The notes under the pieces: model-generated
What the model saw: only the letters and a program-made list of their open reading frames with translations
Told to the model about the DNA's origin: nothing
The model's database searches: none
From: Zantedeschia hybrid cultivar
Lineage: Eukaryota > Streptophyta > Magnoliopsida > Alismatales > Araceae
Direction: 5' to 3'
NCBI GenBank assembly: GCA_030544215.1
Contig: JARZZO010000003.1
Coordinates: 36,584,379 to 36,648,378, forward strand
Length of the DNA stretch: 64,000 nt
In this document: piece after piece, positions 1-10,622 of the stretch
Layout: every line of letters starts with the position of its first letter
Position numbering within the stretch: the stretch's first letter is position 1
Program-made: the position numbers and the translations under genes

Positions 1-2196
1 AGGTTACCGTTGAGGAAGGCAGTCTTTACATTCATCTGCTAGATCTCATAATCGTAGTGTGCAGTTATGGCAAGTAGAACTCTGATCGACTTTATCATTG
101 CAACTGGTGAGAAAGTCTCGTCATAGTCTATTCCTTGCCTTTGACGATATCTCTTTGCCACGAATCTTGCTTTATAAGTGTCGATCTGTCCATCAGTACT
201 GATCTTTCTCTTAAAGATCCACTTGCATCCGATGGGTACAATACCCTCGGGCAAGTCCTCTAAGTTTCAAACTTGGTTGGTGTACATGGACTGGATTTCT
301 GAGTTCATGGCTTCTCACAATTTTCTGGCTTCTGGGCCTTCTATGGCCTCTTGGTAGGTTTTAGGATCATCATCCTCATTATATTCTACCTTAGACTCTC
401 CTTCAGCGATATGTCCCACATATCGGTCGGGTAGTTTATGTACTCTACCAGATCTACGAGGCTCATCTATGTGTACCTGAACAGATTCATCTGATGATAT
501 TGCAGCTGTTTGGGGATCTAGAACCTCTTCTAATACTATTTTATTTCCACTGTCCTCCTGGAGAAGGTATTCCTCTTTTAAAAAGATGGCTTTCCTAGCG
601 ACAAACACCTTTCGTTCACCAGGATGGTAAAAGTAGTATTCAAAAGTTTCCTTTGGATATCCCATAAAGCTGTATTTATCTGTTTGTGATTCCAGCTTGT
701 CTGGATCATGCCTCTTTATATGAGCAGGACAACCCCAGAGTTTAACATGTTTAAATTCTGGTTTCTACGTTTACATATCTCATTTGGAGTAGAGGCCACA
801 GACTTACTGGGTACTCTGTTCAGTAGGTATGCTGCTAACTCAAGAGCATACCCTCAGAGGGACACTGGTAATTCCGAAAAGCTCATCATGGATCGTACCA
901 TGTCCAACAAGGTGCGATTCCTCCTTTCTGATACACTATTCATCTGTAGTGTATATGGAGGGGTCAGCTAAGAAATGATACCATTATCCTTTAAGAATTG
1001 TGTGAAATTAGTACTCGAGTATTATCCTCCCCAATCTAATCGAAGAGCTTTAATACTCTTTCAAATCTGCTTTTCTACCTTATTCTTGAACTCCTTGAAC
1101 TTTTCAAATACTTCCGACTTGTACTTCATTAAGTAGACATAGCCGAATCTTGAGAAGTCATCAGTAAACGTGATGAAGTACGAGAAGCCACCTTTGGCTT
1201 GGTTGTACATGGGACCACATACATCTGAATGTATTAATTCCAAAATATCCTTGGCACGTTCTCCATGTCTAGTAAATAGAGATTTTGCCATTTTCTCATA
1301 AGGCAGGATTCACATGTCACAAACAATTCATAATCAAATGCAGTTAAATAACCATGCTTGTGCAACATTTGCAACCTGCTTTCACTAATGTGCCCAAGTC
1401 TACAATGCCACATGTAGGCTTGGTTCACACAATTCTTACTCCTTTTTAGAGCATTATCAATATGAATATTATAGTAAGAAACATCTAAAAGATATAGACC
1501 GTTGAGTAAAGGTGCTGAAGCAATTGATTTATTATCATAATAAATCGAACAACTTTAGTTCTCTATAGTCAACCTATATCCTATCTTGTCTAAACAAGAT
1601 ATTGATATGATGTTCTTTATTATGCTAGGAACATAATAATAATCTTCTAATGATAAAACGTCTCCCGATGGAAGCCTGAGGTTTGTTGTCCCTATAGCAT
1701 ATGCCACAACTTTTGCGCCATTTCCTAGCCTCAATTCAACCACGCCTTTTCTCAGCTTGCGCTTACTTGTCAGCATCTGCACATCATGACAGATATGAGA
1801 AGCACATCCGGTATCTAATACTCAAGATGTAGAATCTCTAACTGACAAGTTGATATCTATCATATAGATATCTGAAGGTTCTGATAGCTTCACCTTTCCA
1901 TGAACTTTATCGCTGAAGAACTCCTTGCAGTTCCTCTTCAAGTGACCCTGCTACTTACGGTAGGAGCAGTCATCCTTTACTACTCCTTTGCCTTTGTCAT
2001 TCGATCTTTTATCGTTAACTATCATCTCTGCCTCAAGGGCATCAGATGTCGGTTTAGTAGGAGGATTAGCTCTTTGGACATAGTCAATGTGCTCATATCT
2101 GAAGACATTCTTCAGGTTTCTGAGCCAATCCGAGTAGTTCAGGCTAGTTAAAAGTTTGGCATCAAGTATGCCACGGAGTGGGTTATTTGACGACAT
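1..2196 (-). pseudogene. Decayed Copia gag-pol of C1-a (5' part)
   Basis: The reading starts at the ATG at 2196-2194. The first 80 codons give a Gag N-terminus (MSSNNPLRGILDA-type) that jumps from residue ~57 straight to the basic stretch before the zinc knuckle, so the Gag middle is missing. The knuckle itself reads C-S-Y and carries a stop. The protease Asp-Thr-Gly lies at 1807-1815. The GAG-preINT zinc region (WHCRLGHI...CESCLM) is at about 1395-1290, integrase at about 1290-950, and the start of reverse transcriptase (GCKWIFKRK..., YDETFSPVAMIKSIR) at about 235-40. Several stops and frameshifts break it into at least six pieces. No protein is expected. Confidence 0.88.
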
Positions 2197-2378
2197 AATT
2201 CCTTACAGGAGATGAATAAAATATATTTAGCAGATGTTCAATTATTAAATTTAAAACATATGGTCTTTTAATCAAGTTTTAACTCCCACTAATTTTCGAC
2301 GGACTATATAACCCTCAGTTATACAGAACGGGAGATGTCGACAGTCTCCTAGTGGGGATCATAATCTCAAAGACTTGT

Positions 2379-2699
2379 AGTACAACCTTGTGGATAGCAC
2401 AAGAAATCTGTAAAACAGTTAAAGAGCACCCATCTCATGGGACTTGCAACTCCTTACAATATCTGATCATAATTTCGGTCCCTAGATATTTAATGGCCTT
2501 GTGGATAGCACAACAAGCCATTAATTCTGGTCTAAGCTAATCATCATTACAAGATGAGCATAGATTTGCATGCAGCCCTTGTGAATAGCACAACAAAGTT
2601 ACATAGTTCCTCTACCCCGATCAAATAGGCATCTAATGTCATAACCACAGTCTCTCCTCACAATTAAGCAGGTCTTGTGGTAGCACAACAAACCTGCCT
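2379..2699 (-). promoter_or_regulatory. Four stem-loop leader array of C1-a
   Basis: Read on the minus strand, four hairpins carry the core TTGTG-CTATC-CACAA, at about 2667-2699, 2568-2606, 2491-2526 and 2379-2416. The arms outside the core differ from hairpin to hairpin, while the core is near constant. The third keeps a complementary outer arm (TTAATGGC against GCxxxTTAA-like sequence). The array sits between the AT-rich leader and the gag ATG, as in C1-b and C1-c. Role unknown; an RNA packaging or dimer signal is an inference. Confidence 0.6.
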
Positions 2700-3539
2700 A
2701 AAGTAATTCGAATCATGTGACTATAACAATGGTGGACCACACGGTAAATTCTCAACTACTCACATTACAGCTTAGAATTTAGACGAGGGTATTTAGATAA
2801 CTTTTATCTTGGTCTCTTCTTGGTGATAGTATATAAATATATCGTATATATTTAATAAATACTAAACCTGCTTTGATTCACAATAAAACATAAAAACATT
2901 GTATCACATACATGTTTAGTGTGGTCATGGATAACACAGTGGGTTTGACTGGAGCCAACAGTCAAACGCACACAAAATCTAACATAACTATTATATTAGA
3001 TCATTCTGCAAACACATAGGCAAAGGATCTTCATCTTTTCGCCTTGTTGGTTGTAGCTGTAGATCGTCCTCGCTCCTCCCTCGGTTGCCTCAATCATATT
3101 ATAATTAAATTCCAAATTTACATGTAAAATAGAAGAAGGCCTTAAAGCGAGTACAAGAGAGAGAGAGGTAGAAGTACATCGGAGTATGAGAGAGGGAGAG
3201 GTACGCAGACCACTATTTATTAACAATTAATAAATATCCATCATTCATCCATGATCCAGACATGACATTCATCACATGAATAATTTAAGAGTGCATATCC
3301 ATGACCACGGTGTGTTTTAAACATTCTACACATAATAAGCGCATCACATGTCTTAAATAAAAGAGTTTTAAAAATAAATAATTCAACTTTCAAAAAGGTA
3401 GGATCCAATCAAAATTGGTATTTTAATTTTGAAAAACTTATTTAATTAATCTAATCATGCAATTAAATCAAATTTAAAAGCATTTAAACACACATCACAT
3501 GTACACACACTCCAAATTAATACTTCTATATTATTCCAT

Positions 3540-4290
3540 GCCATTAGAACAATTCTAATAATTAAAACAATGTAACATTTAGATTAAACAATATTAATAA
3601 TCTAACGATTAGACTATTAATAATTAATTACTAATCAACTCTTAGATCAGTAACTTAAAATTAATCATTAATTTAACACTTAAATAAATTCTTAACTACT
3701 AATCCAACTCTTAGATTAGTTAATTAATGTTAATTACTAATTTAACTCTTTAAACTAATAATTAACACTAATTAATTAATAACATCTAATCAAACCATTA
3801 GATTAGTTAATTTAAAATTAATCATTAACTTAATACTTAAATTAACAATTAATTCTAATTAGACAAAAAGTGCTAATCTAACTCTTAGATTAGTTAATTA
3901 ATGTTAATCATTAATTTAACTCTTAAAATAATAATAAACACTAATTAATTAATGACTATTAATATAACACTTCAATTAATCATTAAAATTAATTATTAAT
4001 TTAACACTTAAATTAATAACTAATTTTTATTAATTAACAATTAGAAGAATTAATAATTAATAATCTAACACTTAGAATAATAATTATTAACCACTAATCT
4101 AACTCTTAAATTAGTTAAATTAAAAGTTAGTTATTAATTTAACACTTAAACGAATAATTAACTCTAATTCATTAACAACTAATTATTAATTAAAAAATGA
4201 TTCATAATCATTAAAGCCCAATTAACTAAAACTGAATAATAATTTAAATTTTAAAACAATTTTAAAGTTTAAATTAACATTCAATCAAAT
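3540..4290. repeat. AT-rich leader of short degenerate repeats
   Basis: About 750 bases built from repeated units such as CTAATCTAACTCTTAGATTA followed by GTTAATTAATGTTAATTA, with variations in length and phase. Many units are themselves inverted repeats (CTAA..TTAG). The block lies in the C1-a leader, has no coding potential, and recurs in the same place in C1-b and C1-c. The bases between it and the hairpin array (2700-3539) are leader with CT-rich and AT-rich stretches and no gene. On the other side (4291-4978) lies a GC-rich stretch followed by AT-rich sequence. Confidence 0.75.
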
Positions 4291-4978
4291 TTATATTAAT
4301 TGGCTAAGTGGTGTTTAAGCGTTTTAATGAGAGATAATGGGAGATGGGCTAAATGGGCTCAGCCCATCAAGAACTAGGTCCAAGCCCTATCGGGCCCGGT
4401 CCAGACCATCTTCCCCACCCAAAGCCCTAACATAACCTGCATGCAGGTTCTAGGCGGCGGGGTGGGGTTTTGGAAGCGGCGGCCGGCGCCCAGTGCCCAG
4501 CACCGCCGGCCTCGCCGGCGTCGCCCCCGGCACCGACAAGGGCCCCGGTGTCGGCTAGCCCCTGGTTGCTCCCCAAACCAACAGTTATCCAATCCGAGCC
4601 CCCTCTCCCTCTTTGAAAATCTGGTTTTCTTGAAAACCGAAGAGGAAGAAAATTAAACCCTATGCAGCCCCTACAATGGCATATTCAGCCCTGGTCTTGA
4701 AGCCCACAGTGACCGATTAGAGTCTAGGATCCTTTAGGATGATCCAATCATCTCATATGGCCACCTAGATCCTTAAAACAGCGCCGACAAGTACTTTGTT
4801 CTTCATCACATGAAGAACATCGAAAACCCACAAAAAAAAATCCGATTTTTTCAAGATCTAAATTAATCTCATTAGCTATGTTGATCGTATGAATATAGAT
4901 CCAACAAATAAACCGAATTCATGCATGCAATAATTTATGAAAAAATAATGTTGGAGACCGAAACAGGACGAGAAAACA

Positions 4979-5001
4979 GTGGAACCTAGCTCTAATACCA
5001 C
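4979..5001 (-). other. Primer-binding site of C1-a (tRNA-iMet type)
   Basis: On the minus strand the bases just inside the LTR read GTGGTATTAGAGC, one change (C to T) from the usual TGGTATCAGAGC that pairs with the 3' end of initiator tRNA-Met. It fixes the inner LTR edge at 5002. Confidence 0.85.
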
Positions 5002-6216
5002 TGTTGGGTTCTCGAGTTTCTCCAGATCGCAAACGCAGCGGAATATAAAATTAAAACTAGTGATCCGTTCCCGTTTTGAATATACTAAAACCGTATTATC
5101 GAATAATCGATTCTTACTATGTGCGGATTCGAATCCGCAACCGATCGGTTCTGTCGGTGTGATACAGCAAGTCGCGCAAGCGCCCAGCCTCTAGCGGAGT
5201 CCACGTGATTCTCCTCGCGGTGGATATCCTCAAGTTCCTCGCTCGTCGCAACCCTTGAATCCTTCGCCGTTCACCGCAACGACTGCCGCGATGTGTAATC
5301 GATTTCCCGTCGGATGGGAGTCGGAGAAGCAGCGGAGCAGATCCGGAGATCAGAACCGACCTGGGCGCTAGAGAGAGAGAGGAAAGGATGAGGGGGCGGC
5401 TAGGGTTAGCAGCCGCTTGGCCTGCTTAGCCCGTTCGCTATATTTTATACTAACCGCGCGGTTTTTCATAAAAACACTAGATTCATATAAAACTCACTTA
5501 TTTATTCATCGCCTTGAAAATCATTTGCGTGTGACCCTCTAGGCCCAATAACCAGTCCAGTTCATGGCCCAATAAGCCCAGTCACTCCTCACTGGCCTGA
5601 TTAATCAATTAATAACTCATATTAATTAATTAATCAATCGAATCATTGTCGCACATCAAATTCGATCGGGCCTCCGATTACGTTGGGTGCCAAGCAACAC
5701 CGCGTAAACTCGGAAGGTATCGGGGTTAAGTAACCCACTCTTGGAACCTTTCCGCCGACAGTTACTGCGTGGATATAATCCTTCATTCGTACAATGCTCT
5801 CAAGTCAACTCAAGGTATGGTAAACTGTCAAACCCTAATTGGTCGACTCACATGGTTTGGATGACGTCGAATAATATCATAAAACCCTTTTCCTGATATT
5901 ATCGTCCACCCTGGCCAAGGACTTCCGTGCATCCTTCCTAGAGCATTCTCTCTCTAACTAACGAGAGCGAATGATTCCTTATTGACAATTGATTCCCTTC
6001 GTCGGTGTTCCACTGTACCCGATCTTGACTATTTAGAATCCCGTGGTTAGAGATTCATAAACCAAGGTCAAAGCACAGAAGTCCACCGACAAGGTGTCCT
6101 TAGTATCTCAAGTCCAAGGATCATCTACGCAACTGTGACAACTAAATCAAGCTAGTTGACAGTGAGGTACAGTACCATCCAGCGATTCAGTCGGATCAAT
6201 TCAGTGAACTCATTCT
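5002..6216 (-). repeat. 5' LTR of C1-a, interrupted at 6216
   Basis: It begins TGTTGGGTTCTC on the plus strand, matching the LTR edges at 55666 and 63468. The minus-strand TATA box is at 5453-5459 (TATAAAA). Just downstream in transcription is the palindrome GCGGATTCGAATCCGC followed by a GTAAGA that resembles a splice donor. The last bases before the break, at 6212-6216 (ATTCT), are the expected 5-bp target of C1-b. Comparison with the C1-c LTR at 55666-57218 shows roughly 340 bp of the LTR missing beyond the break. Confidence 0.88.
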
Positions 6217-7755
6217 TGTTAGTCTTAGGTGGCCTTCAAGCCAATATGACTTTGTAATCTCGTTCATTAATATAATGGCATTATATTCATTATGTATAAT
6301 TCGTTATTATCGTCTCATAATGAAGTCCGTGAATATGTGCGATAGTGATCAGATTATGATGAGATCATACTAATGAGACTGATCACTTAAACACACATAT
6401 TCTTAATAGTTCCTAGTCGAAGGATATCCGAGAAGGACATCAGATATCCGGATAGACTAGTACAGATTACTCCCGCTCATAAGATAAGGGTAACTAATCT
6501 CATAGTCACTTGTGTGGAGACACTAAGGCGAATCTGTAGGTGCTCATTAGAGAATGAATTCACTGAATTGATTCGACTGAATCGTTGGATGGTATTGTAC
6601 CTCACTCTCAACCAGCTTGATTCTATTGTCGCAGTTGCGTAGATGGTCCTCGGACCTAAGACACCAAGGACACCTTGTCGGCGGACTTTTGTACTTTGAC
6701 CATGGTTTATGAATCTCTAACCACTGGATTCTAAACAGCCAAGGATCGGGTACAACGAAATACCGAAAGAAATTAAGTGTCAATAAGGAATCATTCGCTC
6801 TCAGTACTTAGAGAGAGAATGCTCTAGGAAGGATGCGCGAAAGTCCATGGCTAGGGCGGACGATAATATCGGGAAAGGAGTTTTTCGATATTCATCAGCA
6901 GCATCCAATCCAAGTGAGTTGACCGATTAGGGTTTGACAGTACACCATACCCTGAGTCGACTCGAGAGCATTGTACCAATGAAGGATTATATCCACGCGA
7001 CAACTGTTGACGGATAGGTTCCAAGGGTGGGTTACTTAACCCCGATACCTTCCGAGTTCTCGCGGTGTTGCTTAGCACCCAACGTGATCGGAGACCCGAT
7101 CGAATTCGATGTGCGAGATTGATTCGATTGATTAATTAATTAATATGAGTTATTAATTGATTAATCAGGTCAGTGAGGAATCACTAGACTTATTGGGCCA
7201 TTAACCGGACTGGTTATTAGGCCTAGAGGATCACACACAAAAGATTCTCATGGCAATGGATAAATAAGTGGGTTTTATATTAACCGGTGGTCTTTATGAA
7301 AAACTGCGCGGTTAGTATAAAATGTAGCGAACGGGTTGAGCACGCCAGGCAGCTGCTAACCCTAGCCGCCGCCTTCCTCTCTTTCTCTCTCTCTCTGGTG
7401 CCCCAGAAGAATCGGGATCCCCGGATCTGCTCCGCCGCTTCTTCGACTCCCGTTCGGCGGGAAATTGTCCACGCGTTGTGGCCATCGTTGTGGCGAACGA
7501 CGGAGAATTCGTAGGCTGCGAAGAATGAGGAACGTGAGGATATCCGTCGCGAGGAGGACTGCGTGGACTCCGCTAGAGGCCGGGCACTTGCGCGGCTTGC
7601 CGTGTCACACTGACGGAACCGAACGTTTGCGGATTCGAATCTGTACGCGGTAAGAATTCGATAATCTGATTATCATTTTTGTTATTCGAAACGGGAATGG
7701 ATTGCAATATTTTCCACTGCATTTTGCGATCCGGAGAGACTCCGAGAATCTAACA
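6217..7755 (+). repeat. 5' LTR of C1-b
   Basis: Starts TGTTAGTCTTAGG and ends CTAACA directly before the primer site; 1539 bases. It contains the U3 hairpin GGATATCCGA/TCAGATATCC (6422-6449), the TATA box at 7316-7322, and a decayed copy of the GCGGATTCGAATCCGC palindrome followed by GTAAGA near 7640. Sequence blocks are shared with the C2 and C3 LTRs, for example the stretch around TTGCTTGGCACC-like bases and the block ending GAGTTCACTGAA. Confidence 0.92.
7316..7322 (+). promoter_or_regulatory. TATA box of C1-b LTR
   Basis: TATAAAA in the context GGTTAGTATAAAATGTAGCG. The same context is found reversed in the other C1 LTRs, at 5453-5459, 56099-56105 and 63901-63907. Transcription should start about 30 bases downstream. 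Confidence 0.65.
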
Positions 7756-7778
7756 GTGGTATCAGATCCAAGTTCCAC
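7756..7778 (+). other. Primer-binding site of C1-b
   Basis: GTGGTATCAGATCC directly after the LTR end; one base differs from the iMet-complementary TGGTATCAGAGC. The flanking AGTTCCAC resembles the family's extended match. Confidence 0.88.
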
Positions 7779-8619
7779 TATTTCTCGTCCCGTTTCGATC
7801 TCCAATTTAAATTTTCTTGTATTATTCTATGCATCGTTTTAAATTTTATGCAAGTCTAAAATCATGAGATGATTGCTGCGATTCGATCGCTTATTTTTGT
7901 GTAAAAGTTAAAATTATTTTGGGGTTTTCTTGGAGTTTTTCATGCGATGAAGAACGGGGTTCTTCCCGACGTTATTTTATAGATCTAGATGGCCATGGAA
8001 GATGATTAGATCATCCTAGAGGATCCTTGACTCTAACCGATCAGTTTGGGCATCTAAACCACTGTCATTGTGGCCATGAGGGGCTGCATATAAGGGGCTC
8101 TTTCTTCTTCTTCATTCGGTTTTATGAAAACCTTAAAAAAAAAAAAAAAAAAAAAACAGAAATCAGATTTTTGGGGAGAAAAAGAGGGATGGGCCGGCTC
8201 CTTTGAGGGCTTCTCCGGAGGGCATGGCGGCGCCGAAGAGCCCGCCGGCGTCTAAGGGGGTCGCCGGGCGAAGCCGGCGGCACCGGGGGGCCGGCCGGCG
8301 GCACGCTGCAAGCGCTACCCGCCGCCATGCTCAACCTGCAATGTTGCAGGTTTAGGGTTTGGGGAGGGGCCGTCGGGTTTGGAAAGGGGGGGGCTGGACC
8401 GGCCAAACAGGGCTGGGTCCCTGCTGGACCGGGCTAGAGCCCAGGCGCCCAACTGTTGGGCGCCTGGTCCGAGCCCTGGTTTAGCAAGGTCCGAACCATG
8501 TTCCTAATGGGTTGGGCCCATTCCCCTGTTTCCCAATTAAAACCCTTTTCCCACTTAAAGTCATTAAACCCGATGCCCAATTAAAATTAAACTTGATTGT
8601 ATCTTGACTTAATTTCAAA

Positions 8620-9290
8620 ATTGTTTTGAAATTTAATTTCATTATTCAATTTTATTTATTTGGGCAATCAAAGATTTTGGAATCATTTGGATTAACATTT
8701 AGTTGTTAATTTATTAATGATAATTGTTAGTTTAAATGTTAAACTAATAATTAACCTTAATTAAACTAATTTAAGGGTTAAATTAGTGACTAATAATTAT
8801 TAGTCTAACTGTTAAATTGTTAATTATTATTTCAACTAATTGTTAATTAATTTGTAAGTTAGTTATTAATTTAAGTGTTAAATCAATAATTAATTTAGAT
8901 GACTAATTTAAATGTTAAATTAGTAGTCCATACTTAATTATTGTTAATTATTAATTTAATAGTTAAATTATTGATAATATTAATTATCTATTCTAAGAGT
9001 TAGATTAATCAGTTATTAATTAGTTAGTGTTAATTATTGGTTTAAGACTTAAATTAATAATTAACATTAATTGACTAATCTAAGTGTTAGCTTAGTAGTT
9101 AATAATTAATTATAGTTGATTACTAATTTAAGTGTTAAATTATTAATTAACTTTGTTGAACTAATCTAAAGAGCTAGATTTGTAATTAATTATTAATAAT
9201 CTAATTGTTAGATTATTAATTTTGTTTAATCTAAATGTTGGATTGTTTTAATTATTAGAAATATTCTAATTTGTATGGAATAATCTGGAA
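8620..9290. repeat. AT-rich short repeats in C1-b leader
   Basis: Repeated units of the type TTAATTTAAGTGTTAAATTA and GTTAGATTA, the reverse complement of the block in C1-a. The leader before it (7779-8619) holds an A-rich run of about 20 A (8139-8158) and a GC-rich stretch (8190-8460). After it come CT-rich bases (9600-9690) and the hairpin array. I see no gene in the leader. Confidence 0.75.
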
Positions 9291-10116
9291 TTATTAATTT
9301 AGAGTGTGTGCACATGTGATGTGTGTTTTATATGCTTTTAAATTTTGATTTAATTACATGTTAAGTTAATAAAATGAGTTTTTGAAATTCAAATGCTAAT
9401 TTTGATTGGAACCCAACTTTTTAAAAGCTAAAGTTATTTAATTTTGAAACTCTTTTATTTTCGCCATGTGATGTGCTTATCATGTGTAAATTGATTAAAA
9501 CACACCGTGGTCATGGATATGCACTTATTTAATTATTCATATGATGAATGATGTGTGTGGATCGTGAATGTATGGTTGAGTAGATATTTATTAATTGTTA
9601 ATAAATAGAGGTCTACGTACCTCTCTCTCTCATACTCCGATGTACTTCTACCTCCCACTCTCTTGTACTCGCCATAAGCTCTTCTTCTGTTTACATGTAA
9701 TTCTAGAATTATTGTAATCTGATCGAGGCAACCGAGGAAGGAACGAGGACGTCCACAACTACAACCAAAAAGGCGAATCGATGGAGATCCTTTGCCTTTA
9801 TATTTGTAGGATTATCTGATAAAAATGTTATGTTAGATTTTGTGTGCGTTTGACTGTTGGCTCCAGTCCAACCCACTGTGCTATCCATGACCACACTAGA
9901 CATGTATGTGATGCATTGTTTTTAATGCTTGATTATGAATCAAAGAAGGTATAGTATTAAGTAAATATATACGATACATTTATATACTATCACCTAGGAG
10001 AGACGTAGATAAAGTTATCTAAATACGCTCATCTAAACTCTAAGCTGTAACGTAAGTAGTTAAGAACTTACTGCGTGGTCCACCATAGTTATAGCCATAG
10101 GATTCGAATCACTTTA

Positions 10117-10440
10117 GGCAGGTTTGTTGTGTTACCACAAGGCCTGTTTAATTGTGAGGAGAGACTGTGGCTATGGCATTAGATACCTATATAATCGGGG
10201 TAGAGGAACCATGTAGTTTTGTTGTGCTATCCACAAGGGCTGCATGCAAATCTATGCTCGTCGCGTAACGATAGTTAGCATAGACCAGAATTAGTAGCTT
10301 GTTGTGCTATTCACAAGGCCATTAAAACTCTAGGGACCGATGCTATGATCAGATATTGCAAGGAGTTGCAAGTCCCATGAGATGGGTGCTCTTTGATTGT
10401 TTTACAGCTTTCTTGTGCTATCCACAAGGTTATACTGCAA
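10117..10440 (+). promoter_or_regulatory. Four stem-loop leader array of C1-b
   Basis: Hairpins at about 10117-10148, 10210-10246, 10290-10325 and 10400-10438 share the core TTGTGCTATCCACAA or a near copy of it. Outer arms are individual: GGCAGG against CCTG in the first, CATGTAG against CTGCATG in the second. Two more hairpins follow before gag (10466-10513), a GGAGAC/GTxTCC stem and a CTGTATA/TATATAG stem. The same order is seen in C1-a, C1-c, C2-a and both C3 units. Confidence 0.62.
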
Positions 10441-10622
10441 GTCATTGAGATTTTGATCCTCACTAGGAGACTGTTGGCGTTTCCCGTTCTGTATAGTTGA
10501 GAGTTATATAGTCCGTCGAAAATTAGTGGGAGTTAAAACTTGATCAAATGACCATGTCTTGTTTTATATTTAATAACTGAACATCTGCTAAAATAGACTT
10601 TCTTCATCTCCTATAGGGAATT

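Larger units (their letters stand above)
1..6216 (-). mobile_element. Ty1/Copia element C1-a, 3' part beyond window
   Basis: A minus-strand Copia element. From right to left it has a 5' LTR (5002-6216), a primer site (4979-5001), a leader of about 2.8 kb and a decayed gag-pol that leaves the window at base 1 inside reverse transcriptase. Its LTR stops at 6216, where the TG end of C1-b begins; the missing 5' end of the LTR would continue after the far end of C1-b, which is not in the window. It belongs to the same family as C1-b and C1-c, since LTR ends, leader hairpins and the shortened gag all match. It is the outermost layer of the visible nest. Confidence 0.9.

Noticed and set aside
8139..8158. 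A-rich run as the poly(A) tail of a LINE
   Set aside because: No LINE coding sequence precedes it, and it lies inside the C1-b leader with homologous leader sequence on both sides.
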